Origin: Mannheimia granulomatis
GTDB taxonomy: Bacteria > Pseudomonadota > Gammaproteobacteria > Enterobacterales > Pasteurellaceae
Length of the DNA: 64,000 nt
Reading direction: 5' to 3'
NCBI RefSeq assembly: GCF_011455695.1
Contig: NZ_CP015030.1
Coordinates: 496,001 to 560,000, forward strand
Each line of letters begins with the position of its first letter. Positions within the stretch are counted from its first letter, which is position 1. Positions 57,586-64,000 of this stretch are shown in pieces. The notes beneath the pieces are model-generated. The model was not told the origin of the DNA, ran no database searches, and worked only from the letters and a program-made list of their open reading frames with translations. Position numbers and translations under genes: made by a program.

Positions 57586-57872
57586 CTATGTGTAACGTTA
57601 TTTCATTTCCCTTACCACGTCTTCCCACATCATCCAAATTTTTCCCATATTTATCTCGATTATTATTGTGGAGTTATATTAATGGGGATTATAAAGTTGC
57701 TTATTAGCTGTAAGCAGTTGGTTTTAATCTGCTCATAAGATTTGGACTAAATATTAAGTTATGCAAGGATAAGATTATTTCATTTGGGGATTTTCTTTTT
57801 TAACTTTCTAGGCTTTTTATTAATAAAAAGCTAAAATAGCTTCCATTTTTTTGCGAGCAAACTGATTGTTAT
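57586..57872. other. Spacer holding the probable prophage right end and thiI promoter
   Basis: No gene is seen; a 16-codon minus-strand frame (MGKIWMMWEDVVREMK, start at 57653) is too short to support. A perfect 20-bp palindrome (GCTTTTTAT/ATAAAAAGC, 57812-57831) lies 42 bases before thiI. Confidence 0.45.
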
Positions 57873-59324
57873 ATGAAATTTATTATTAAACTATTCCCTG
57901 AAATCATGATTAAAAGCGATTCCGTACGTAAACGCTTTATCAAAATTTTGACTTCTAATATCCGCAATGTGCTATTAAAAGAGACAGAAAATATCTCCGT
58001 TGTGCGTAATTGGGATTTTATTGAAGTTCGGGCTAAAGTTGCGGAAGAGGCCCCTCTTGTATTGGAGTTATTACAACGAACTCCAGGAATTCATCATATT
58101 TTAGAGGTGGAAGAAACCCCGTTTACCGATATGCACGATATTTTTGAACAAACTTATGCAGCCGTGAAAGATGAGCTAGAGGGGAAAACTTTTAGTGTGC
58201 GAGTTCGCCGTAAAGGTCAGCACGATTTCCGTTCTTTAGATGTTGAGCGTTATGTTGGAGGCGGTTTAAATCAACGTATTGAAAGTGCAAAAGTCAAATT
58301 AAAAGATCCGGATGTTACTGTTCGTATTGATATTGAATACGACAAAATGTTGTTAATTAAAGCTCGTTATCAAGGTTTAGGCGGTTATCCAATCGGTACC
58401 CAAGAAGATGTGCTTTCGTTGATTTCTGGAGGCTTTGACTCAGGTGTTTCAAGCTATATGTTGATTCGCCGTGGTTCTCGCGTGCATTATTGTTTCTTTA
58501 ATTTAGGCGGTGCAGCGCATGAAATCGGCGTGAAGCAGATGGCATACCATATTTGGAGCCGTTACAGTACCTCCCACAAGGTTCGCTTTGTGGCAATTAA
58601 TTTTGAAAATGTGGTTGGCGAGATTTTAGAAAAAGTCAATAACGGTCAAATGGGGGTAGTGTTAAAACGCATGATGGTGCGTGCGGCAAGTAAAATTGCC
58701 GAGCGTTTTGATATTCAAGCAATTGTAACCGGCGAGGCATTAGGGCAGGTTTCCAGTCAAACGCTTACCAATTTGCGATTAATTGATAAAGCTTCGGATA
58801 CTTTAGTTTTGCGTCCGCTAATTACCCACGATAAAGAACAAATTATCGCGATGGCTAAAGAAATTGGCACAGATGATATTGCTAAATCAATGCCGGAATT
58901 TTGTGGTGTGATTTCCAAAAATCCGACAGTAAAAGCAATTGAAAGCAAAATTGTAGAAGAGGAAGGTAAGTTCAATTTTGAAATTCTCGAACAAGCAGTG
59001 CAAAATGCGAGCTATTTGGATATTCGCGAAATTGCTCAGCAAACGGAGAAAGAGGTTGTTTCGGTTGAAACGACGACAGAATTGGGCAGTAATGATGTGA
59101 TTTTGGATATTCGTAGTCCTGAGGAAGTGGATGAGAAACCATTTCGCTTAGAGGGTGTAGATGTGAAAGAACTCCCGTTCTATAAACTTTCCAGCCAATT
59201 TGCAGCTTTAGACCAAAGCAAAAATTATCTGCTTTACTGCCAACGTGGCGTGATGAGTAAATTGCAAGCTCTTTATCTGAAAGAAAACGGCTACAGCAAC
59301 GTAAAAGTGTTCCGTGTGAAATAA
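57873..59324 (+). CDS. thiI: ThiI: tRNA 4-thiouridine synthetase / thiazole sulfur carrier enzyme
   Basis: The 483-residue enzyme has an N-terminal ferredoxin-like and THUMP region ([20 protein letters not shown]), the PP-loop [12 protein letters not shown], and a C-terminal rhodanese domain with the persulfide Cys456 (YCQRGVMS), the same number as in E. coli. It transfers sulfur to U8 of tRNA and to ThiS for thiamine. The frame is intact. A paired uptake word and a terminator follow. Confidence 0.98.
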   Translation: MKFIIKLFPEIMIKSDSVRKRFIKILTSNIRNVLLKETENISVVRNWDFIEVRAKVAEEAPLVLELLQRTPGIHHILEVEETPFTDMHDIFEQTYAAVKDELEGKTFSVRVRRKGQHDFRSLDVERYVGGGLNQRIESAKVKLKDPDVTVRIDIEYDKMLLIKARYQGLGGYPIGTQEDVLSLISGGFDSGVSSYMLIRRGSRVHYCFFNLGGAAHEIGVKQMAYHIWSRYSTSHKVRFVAINFENVVGEILEKVNNGQMGVVLKRMMVRAASKIAERFDIQAIVTGEALGQVSSQTLTNLRLIDKASDTLVLRPLITHDKEQIIAMAKEIGTDDIAKSMPEFCGVISKNPTVKAIESKIVEEEGKFNFEILEQAVQNASYLDIREIAQQTEKEVVSVETTTELGSNDVILDIRSPEEVDEKPFRLEGVDVKELPFYKLSSQFAALDQSKNYLLYCQRGVMSKLQALYLKENGYSNVKVFRVK

Positions 59325-59325
59325 G

Positions 59326-59383
59326 ACAAGCGGTCGGATTCTTCAATTTTTTTGCAAAAAAACAGCTAAATATAACCGCTTGT
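59326..59383. repeat. Inverted pair of DNA uptake words
   Basis: ACAAGCGGTC (59326-59335) and ACCGCTTGT (59375-59383) face each other across 39 bases just after thiI, a common placement in naturally competent Pasteurellaceae. Confidence 0.7.
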
Positions 59384-59391
59384 AGATACAA

Positions 59392-59425
59392 GAAAGCCAT
59401 CTTCAGTAGATGGCTTTCTTTTTCA
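59392..59425. terminator. Bidirectional terminator between thiI and the haem receptor gene
   Basis: A 10-bp perfect stem (GAAAGCCATC/GATGGCTTTC) with a 7-base loop is followed by TTTTT. It serves both convergent genes. Confidence 0.88.
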
Positions 59426-61705
59426 TTAGAACTCGTAACGTAGGCCTACATTAAAGTTACGCCCAGGGGCAGAGTAGCGGTCTGCGTTAGCTTGGTTAAT
59501 TGCTAATGGAATACCATTAGCGCCACGGCCTTGATCTACACTTGCTTTACTTAACAAGGCAAGATAAGAAATATCATTCCAGTTCCAATATTTTTTATCA
59601 AATACGTTGTTGATATTAGCAGTCAGCGTTAAATTTTTAATAGGTTTAATGTAAAGACCAATATCCACTAAACCATAGCTATTGCTTGGGTTGTAGAGGT
59701 AAGCGGAGGATTGCTCGATGTCTTTACCTGCTTTAGTTCGGGTATAGCTCCAAACTACATTTGCCCCAAATTTTTCGCCTTCATAGCCTAAGCCAAGTTT
59801 GGTTTTAAGTGGCTGAACACTGTTGATTGGCGTTTTCACGCTGTTGTTTTCCGCTTTGCCACGCATATAAGCAACACCACCTAAGAGGTAATAATCTTCA
59901 TAGAATTTCCATTTCGCATCAAAGGTAACACCATAGACTTTAGCTTTTTCTAGGTTTTGGTATTGTACGAAGCTGGTGTATTTACAGCCACGCATACAAC
60001 CTAGAGCGGAATTTGCTTGCCAGTCAATAAAGTTTTTGTAGCGGTTGTAGTAACTGGTGAGTAAGTAATCAATGGTATCTGATTTACCTTTAATTCCTAA
60101 CTCAAAGTTGTCAGCTGTTTCTGATTTCAGATTTGGATTACCAATTACTGCGATGGTGCTAGAGCCGGTTACTATTCTATTGGATCTCGGGTCGAAGTAT
60201 CGGTAGGTTGGGTTTTCAAAGAAATAAGAGGTTAGCTGTTGTGGCGATGATGTGCGTACACCACGAGAATATTGCACATAAGGGGTAAATTCATTTGAGG
60301 AGCGCCACTCTAAACTGATTTTTGGGGTGAATTTGGTTTCGCTACGTTTAGTAGGAGTAAATTCATCCACTTGAGAAGACGTTGCTGATGTTGGGTTCAC
60401 ACGGTAGTGTACTAAGCCGATTTGTGGCGTGATGAAGAATGAGCCAATGCCGATTTCATCTTCCAAATAGGCTGTAAATTTATGTTGTGTAGTATCTGCC
60501 GTTGGTTTACCGTTAAAGTAGGCTGAACCTGATGTTGAGCCAATATAGCCTGGTCGTTCATAACGTAAATGGTTGGTGGCTTTAGTGTGACTGTAACCGA
60601 ATCCATAACGTAATACGTGTGGAATATTGGTATCAATGTAACTCATTAGATCGGTATTAAAGCCGAAGACTTTATGCCCTGAAGTGGTGTTTTCTTGGCG
60701 ATAATTATTGCTACCTTGGCGGAAACGATGGTTTTTCGTTCCGCTGTCTTGATAGTAAAGTTGGCTACTTGCCGTTTGCACAAAACCTTTGTCATTGTGG
60801 TGTTCGTGACTGATAGAAAAACGATTACGGCTGATTTTATCTTGAGTATTGCCGTAAATTTGTACACCACTACCGGCATCAATACGGGTGTTGGTTTGAG
60901 CAAGTAAATTTGAATCCACTTTTTTACTTAAATGTTCAAAGCTAAAGTTTAGCGTGTTTTGCTCATTCAGTTTGTAATTATGCTTGGTTAGAACGTAGTG
61001 GCTTTTATGATCGGACGGGTTTGGTTCAGTACGGTTATCTCCGGTGCTTCCGTTTTTACCTTTGTTAATAGGGTGATCGCCATCTCGTAAGGTTGTCATT
61101 AACATACCTTGATAAGCATCGGTCTCAATAGCACCGCCAATTGTGCCATAAAGAGAATTATCTACACTATTATAGCCGGTACCGATAAACCCACCGTAAG
61201 TTTTACCTTTGAGTAAATCTTGTGGAGTGAGTGTCGAGAAATTTACACTGCCAGATAAGCTGTTTGCTGAGCCTGCATATTGGACAGATGCACTACGTAA
61301 TGCAGTGACTTCCACATAATCTCCACGACCAAATTCTGAACCATATGCCATAAAGTGTTTTGCTTCTTGGGTTTCTGGTAGCGGAATGTTATCTATTGTT
61401 GTCGTCACACGGTTGCCTTGCAAGCCCCTAATATTTACGCCCTCACTAGCTCTGGTCATTTGGGCTTGAGTAGCATAGACATCCATTTTACCTTTCAACA
61501 GATCTTTTAAATCACGGGCTTGTTGCTGTTGAATTTGGCGTTGTTTAACGGTAGTGTTTACAATCGTATCACTGATTTCTACAGCAAAAACTTTGATTTC
61601 ATCTAGATGGGCAACATCGTTAGCAATCACAAATTGTGATGTACATGAAACGGCAACTAACATTGCCAATTTGGATGGAGTAAAGCGAAGATAAGAGCGA
61701 GACAT
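59426..61705 (-). CDS. TonB-dependent haem/haemoglobin receptor
   Basis: The 759-residue outer-membrane protein has a signal (MLVAVSCTSQFVIAN), a TonB-box-like start and plug domain (VNIRGLQGNRVTTTIDNIPL), and a 22-strand barrel ending in Phe (NFNVGLRYEF). The haem-receptor box NPNLKSETADNFELG is present. A FRAP-like segment is altered to GVRTSSPQQL. It should import haem, perhaps from haemoglobin, through TonB. A 12-bp inverted repeat covers its ribosome-binding site, so regulation by iron or at the RNA level is likely. Confidence 0.9.
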   Translation of the reverse strand: MSRSYLRFTPSKLAMLVAVSCTSQFVIANDVAHLDEIKVFAVEISDTIVNTTVKQRQIQQQQARDLKDLLKGKMDVYATQAQMTRASEGVNIRGLQGNRVTTTIDNIPLPETQEAKHFMAYGSEFGRGDYVEVTALRSASVQYAGSANSLSGSVNFSTLTPQDLLKGKTYGGFIGTGYNSVDNSLYGTIGGAIETDAYQGMLMTTLRDGDHPINKGKNGSTGDNRTEPNPSDHKSHYVLTKHNYKLNEQNTLNFSFEHLSKKVDSNLLAQTNTRIDAGSGVQIYGNTQDKISRNRFSISHEHHNDKGFVQTASSQLYYQDSGTKNHRFRQGSNNYRQENTTSGHKVFGFNTDLMSYIDTNIPHVLRYGFGYSHTKATNHLRYERPGYIGSTSGSAYFNGKPTADTTQHKFTAYLEDEIGIGSFFITPQIGLVHYRVNPTSATSSQVDEFTPTKRSETKFTPKISLEWRSSNEFTPYVQYSRGVRTSSPQQLTSYFFENPTYRYFDPRSNRIVTGSSTIAVIGNPNLKSETADNFELGIKGKSDTIDYLLTSYYNRYKNFIDWQANSALGCMRGCKYTSFVQYQNLEKAKVYGVTFDAKWKFYEDYYLLGGVAYMRGKAENNSVKTPINSVQPLKTKLGLGYEGEKFGANVVWSYTRTKAGKDIEQSSAYLYNPSNSYGLVDIGLYIKPIKNLTLTANINNVFDKKYWNWNDISYLALLSKASVDQGRGANGIPLAINQANADRYSAPGRNFNVGLRYEF

Positions 61706-61715
61706 ATTTAACTTC

Positions 61716-61754
61716 CTTATTTGATAATGGTTTTTATTTACTTTATCAAATAAG
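61716..61754 (-). promoter_or_regulatory. 12-bp inverted repeat over the haem receptor ribosome-binding site
   Basis: CTTATTTGATAA (61716-61727) and TTATCAAATAAG (61743-61754) are exact reverse complements 15 bases apart. On the minus strand the 3' arm runs into AAGGAAG before the ATG. It may be an operator (part resembles a Fur half-site) or an RNA hairpin. Confidence 0.6.
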
Positions 61755-61836
61755 TGGCAGGTTTAGCAATTATTTAGTAGAAAATTTATGCAAAAAATAT
61801 TCTTTTTTATACCGCTTGTTCTTGCATAAAAAACAA

Positions 61837-61860
61837 GGCTAAATGATTTCTCATTTAGCC
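61837..61860 (-). terminator. Terminator after hpf
   Basis: GGCTAAATGA and TCATTTAGCC pair around TTTC. On the minus strand TTGTTTTTT follows. It separates hpf from the receptor gene. Confidence 0.85.
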
Positions 61861-61879
61861 CTAAAATGTTTAAGAAAAA

Positions 61880-62164
61880 TTAATGTTCATTTTTCTCTTT
61901 AAGTTTAATTAACTGACCCTCTAATTTTTTCTTCACGTCGAAAATTGCACTGTATAAGTCTTCATGTTCGGCTTTCGCAACTAAGTCCCCTAGTGGGGTA
62001 CCGATAGTTGCTTCAACTTGGAAAGTATTTGGTTGTTTTACAAGCATAAAATGCGGATTTATGAGTTGGGTATGATACTTTTCTAACTTAGCTAAACGCT
62101 CCTCAATATGAGTACGGATTGCAGGGGTAATGTCCATTTGTTTGCTTGAAATATTTAATGACAT
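61880..62164 (-). CDS. hpf: Short ribosome hibernation factor (HPF/YfiA family)
   Basis: The 94-residue protein is the short form (MSLNISSKQMDITPAIRTHI, LGDLVAKAEHEDLYSAIFDV, KKKLEGQLIKLKEK). It binds the 30S decoding site in stationary phase; the length fits HPF rather than the longer YfiA. TTTTCCTC gives a GAGGAAA ribosome-binding site. It is a single cytoplasmic gene, divergent from lpxL. Confidence 0.92.
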   Translation of the reverse strand: MSLNISSKQMDITPAIRTHIEERLAKLEKYHTQLINPHFMLVKQPNTFQVEATIGTPLGDLVAKAEHEDLYSAIFDVKKKLEGQLIKLKEKNEH

Positions 62165-62283
62165 AACATTTTCCTCTTTGTTTAGTTAAGGCTTTAGCCG
62201 ATGAATTTCTATTATTCAAAATATGCGGTTCATTTCTAAAATTCAAGTATAAATTCAAACAAGTTTCTAAAAATTTGATCTAG

Positions 62284-62313
62284 TTAACATTTTTAACCGT
62301 TTTTCGATATAAT
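62284..62313 (+). promoter_or_regulatory. Promoter of the acyltransferase gene
   Basis: TTAACA (62284-62289) and a perfect TATAAT (62308-62313) are 18 bases apart, 30 bases before the ATG. Confidence 0.75.
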
Positions 62314-62342
62314 GTTTCAGTAAGTTAATATGTGAGAAGATT

Positions 62343-63284
62343 ATGAACGAGAAGAAAAAATTACCTCCTTTCCAAAAACAATTTTTGCACCCGAAATATT
62401 GGATGCTATGGATTGGGTTAGGTGTTTTTAAATTACTTTTGTGCTTACCTTATCCAATTTTGGTGAAGATTGGCTTAGCTTTAGGGAAGTTATTTGCGAA
62501 TTTAGGCTTTGGTAAGCGACGTATGCGAATTGCACGTCGTAATTTAGAACTCTGTTTTCCTGATTACTCTGCCGAAAAAATTGAAAAATTAGTGCAAGAG
62601 AATATGAAGTCGGTTGGGATGGCGATTATTGAAACGGGAATGGCATGGTTCTGGTCGGATAAACGCATTTTGAAGTGGTCGAAAATTGAGGGTGTTGAAT
62701 ATTTAAAGCAGCAGGGGAGTGATACAGGGATTTTATTAGTCGGAGTTCACTTTTTGACCTTGGAATTAGGCGCAAGAATTATTGGTTTGCACCATCAAGG
62801 AGTAGGTATTTATAGACCTAATGATAATCCACTTTTAGATTGGTTACAGTATCGAGGGCGCATTCGCTCAAATAAGGCGATGATTGACCGAAAAGACTTA
62901 AGAGGAATGATTCGGGCATTAAAAGCTGGAGAGACCATTTGGTATGCCCCCGATCATGATTACGGTAGACGAAATAGCGTATTTGTGCCGTTTTTTGCGG
63001 TAAATGAGACTTGTACAACAGGTGGAACTTATATGTTGCTCCGCTCAGCACCAAAAACAGTGGTGATTCCTTTTAGCCCGATTCGCAATGCAGATTATTC
63101 CGGTTATACAATAAAAATCAGTCCGGTAGTCGATTTCAGTCAATGTGAAAATGAGATTGATACGGCAGCCTTGATGAATAAGGTAGTGGAAAGGGAAATT
63201 ATGAATGCCCCGGCACAATATATGTGGCTACATCGTCGTTTTAAAACCAGACCGCATGAACAGGATAAAAGCCTTTACGATTAA
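62343..63284 (+). CDS. lpxL: Lipid A late acyltransferase (LpxL/HtrB family)
   Basis: The 313-residue protein has an N-terminal membrane anchor (about residues 18-40) and the acyltransferase motif V-H-F-L-T-L-E (H with E four residues on), then YRPNDNPLLDWLQY and APDHDYGRRNSVFVPFF. It adds a secondary acyl chain to Kdo2-lipid A at the inner membrane. HtrB and MsbB types are hard to separate by eye; LpxL is favoured. Confidence 0.88.
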   Translation: MNEKKKLPPFQKQFLHPKYWMLWIGLGVFKLLLCLPYPILVKIGLALGKLFANLGFGKRRMRIARRNLELCFPDYSAEKIEKLVQENMKSVGMAIIETGMAWFWSDKRILKWSKIEGVEYLKQQGSDTGILLVGVHFLTLELGARIIGLHHQGVGIYRPNDNPLLDWLQYRGRIRSNKAMIDRKDLRGMIRALKAGETIWYAPDHDYGRRNSVFVPFFAVNETCTTGGTYMLLRSAPKTVVIPFSPIRNADYSGYTIKISPVVDFSQCENEIDTAALMNKVVEREIMNAPAQYMWLHRRFKTRPHEQDKSLYD

Positions 63285-63380
63285 TTTTGAGAATAATTGC
63301 AAAAAATGCTTGCATATTGAGGCTGAATTTTGCAATCTAGCAGAGCATATTAAACATAATAAAAAATACAGGAGATGATT

Positions 63381-64000
63381 ATGGCAACCCCTTTATTTCA
63401 CGGTAGCATTATTGCTTTAGTAACACCTATGACACATGGTGAAGTAGATTATCAAGATTTGAAAAAATTAGTTGAGTATCATATTCAAGCGGGATCTCAT
63501 GGTATTGTGTCTGTGGGGACAACCGGTGAATCAACCACTTTAAGCATTGATGAAAATGTTAAGGTTATCAAGAAAACAGTCGAATTCGCTGATGGTCGTA
63601 TCCCTGTGATTGCAGGTACCGGCTCAAACGCAACCAGCGAAGCAATTACTATGACCAAACTCTTAGCAAATAGCGGTGTTGCCGGCTGTTTAAGTGTTGT
63701 ACCTTATTATAACAAACCAACTCAAGAAGGTATGTTTTTGCACTATAAAGCAATTGCAGAAAGTACCGATTTACCGCAAATTTTATACAACGTACCAGGA
63801 CGTACAGGGAGTGATTTAAAACCTGAAACGATTGGTCGATTGGCAAAAATTGAAAATATTGTTGCAGTAAAAGAAGCAACGGGTGATTTAAGTCGTTTAC
63901 CGCTTATCAAACAACTAGCCGGTGAAGATTTTATTTTCCTAAGTGGAGATGATGCAACAGGCTTTGAATCAATGAAATTAGGCGGTCAAGGTGTTATTTC
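63381..64000 (+). CDS. dapA: 4-hydroxy-tetrahydrodipicolinate synthase, 5' part
   Basis: AGGAG lies 6 bases before the ATG at 63381, and the frame runs off the window end. 206 residues are visible of about 290. Motifs: GTTGES, Tyr136 in LYNVPGRTG, the Schiff-base lysine K164 in AVKEATGD, and [11 protein letters not shown]. It condenses pyruvate with aspartate semialdehyde in lysine and peptidoglycan synthesis. The 96-base gap before it shows no other gene. Confidence 0.97.
   Translation, partial: MATPLFHGSIIALVTPMTHGEVDYQDLKKLVEYHIQAGSHGIVSVGTTGESTTLSIDENVKVIKKTVEFADGRIPVIAGTGSNATSEAITMTKLLANSGVAGCLSVVPYYNKPTQEGMFLHYKAIAESTDLPQILYNVPGRTGSDLKPETIGRLAKIENIVAVKEATGDLSRLPLIKQLAGEDFIFLSGDDATGFESMKLGGQGVI

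Noticed and set aside
57586-57872. Exact transposition ends TG...CA with a 5-bp duplication
   Set aside because: Every TG near 23,700-23,830 and CA near 57,600-57,870 was compared by eye; no pair had identical 5-bp flanks, so no ends are claimed.

Overview
The window comes from a Pasteurellaceae chromosome, most likely Mannheimia or a close relative. The DNA uptake word is the A. pleuropneumoniae-type dialect ACAAGCGGT (about 15 exact copies seen, e.g. 3043, 7770, 17441, 19582, 20496, 59326). The host genes (folD, hel/e(P4)-type phosphatase, thiI, a haem receptor, hpf, lpxL-type acyltransferase, dapA) and the base composition fit that family. No database search was possible; family names rest on recognised motifs.

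Layout. (1) 1-13,690: the immunity, replication and integration end of a lambda-like prophage next to a tRNA-Arg(TCT) gene. From a central cro/cI switch a leftward operon runs cro, Rha-type antirepressor, an O-like initiator carrying a four-iteron origin, DUF968, RusA, Q-like antiterminator and a restriction-like moron. Rightward are cI and two coupled genes in the position lambda gives to rexAB, then an oppositely oriented toxin-antitoxin pair. A second operator pair (the OL equivalent) drives a boxA leader, ssb, DUF2303 and other early genes, a nonsense-interrupted excisionase and the integrase. Its structural genes lie beyond the left edge. (2) 13,615-23,817: two tRNAs, folD, and a nutrient-uptake locus: a Tat-exported GH32/43-like protein, a binding-protein ABC importer with an e(P4)-type lipoprotein phosphatase gene inserted, a ROK regulator and a glycerophosphodiester phosphodiesterase. 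(3) About 23,820-57,580: a seemingly complete BcepMu-type transposable prophage with a Mu head and a P2 tail. Early genes (gp16-type regulator, DUF3102, MuA, MuB, Gam, GemA, Mor) run rightward. The repressor, a four-gene accessory block, lysis, head and tail genes run leftward. (4) 57,873-64,000: thiI, a TonB-dependent haem/haemoglobin receptor, hpf, lpxL-type acyltransferase and the start of dapA.

How it works together. The most striking unexplained structure is in the transposable prophage. A 14-bp palindrome (TTAAAC-TG-GTTTAA) occurs four times, each just ahead of a late gene block (lysis/terminase/portal, protease/capsid, tail chaperone/tape measure, baseplate/fibres). This looks like the Mor-family activator site dividing the late region into four operons. 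At the first two sites it is followed by a strong hairpin that hides the ribosome-binding site and resembles a terminator; the predicted late start lies inside that hairpin, so read-through RNA would be blocked and late-initiated RNA would not.

Both prophages carry the same 15-base ribosomal-RNA-type boxA after their early promoter, followed by hairpins or intrinsic terminators before or inside the early operon, which points to host Nus-factor antitermination. Candidate lysogeny-expressed accessory systems are the cI-linked DUF4365 plus 369-residue pair (6105-7714) and the repressor-linked pair of a 344-residue protein and a four-helix membrane protein (47146-48690).
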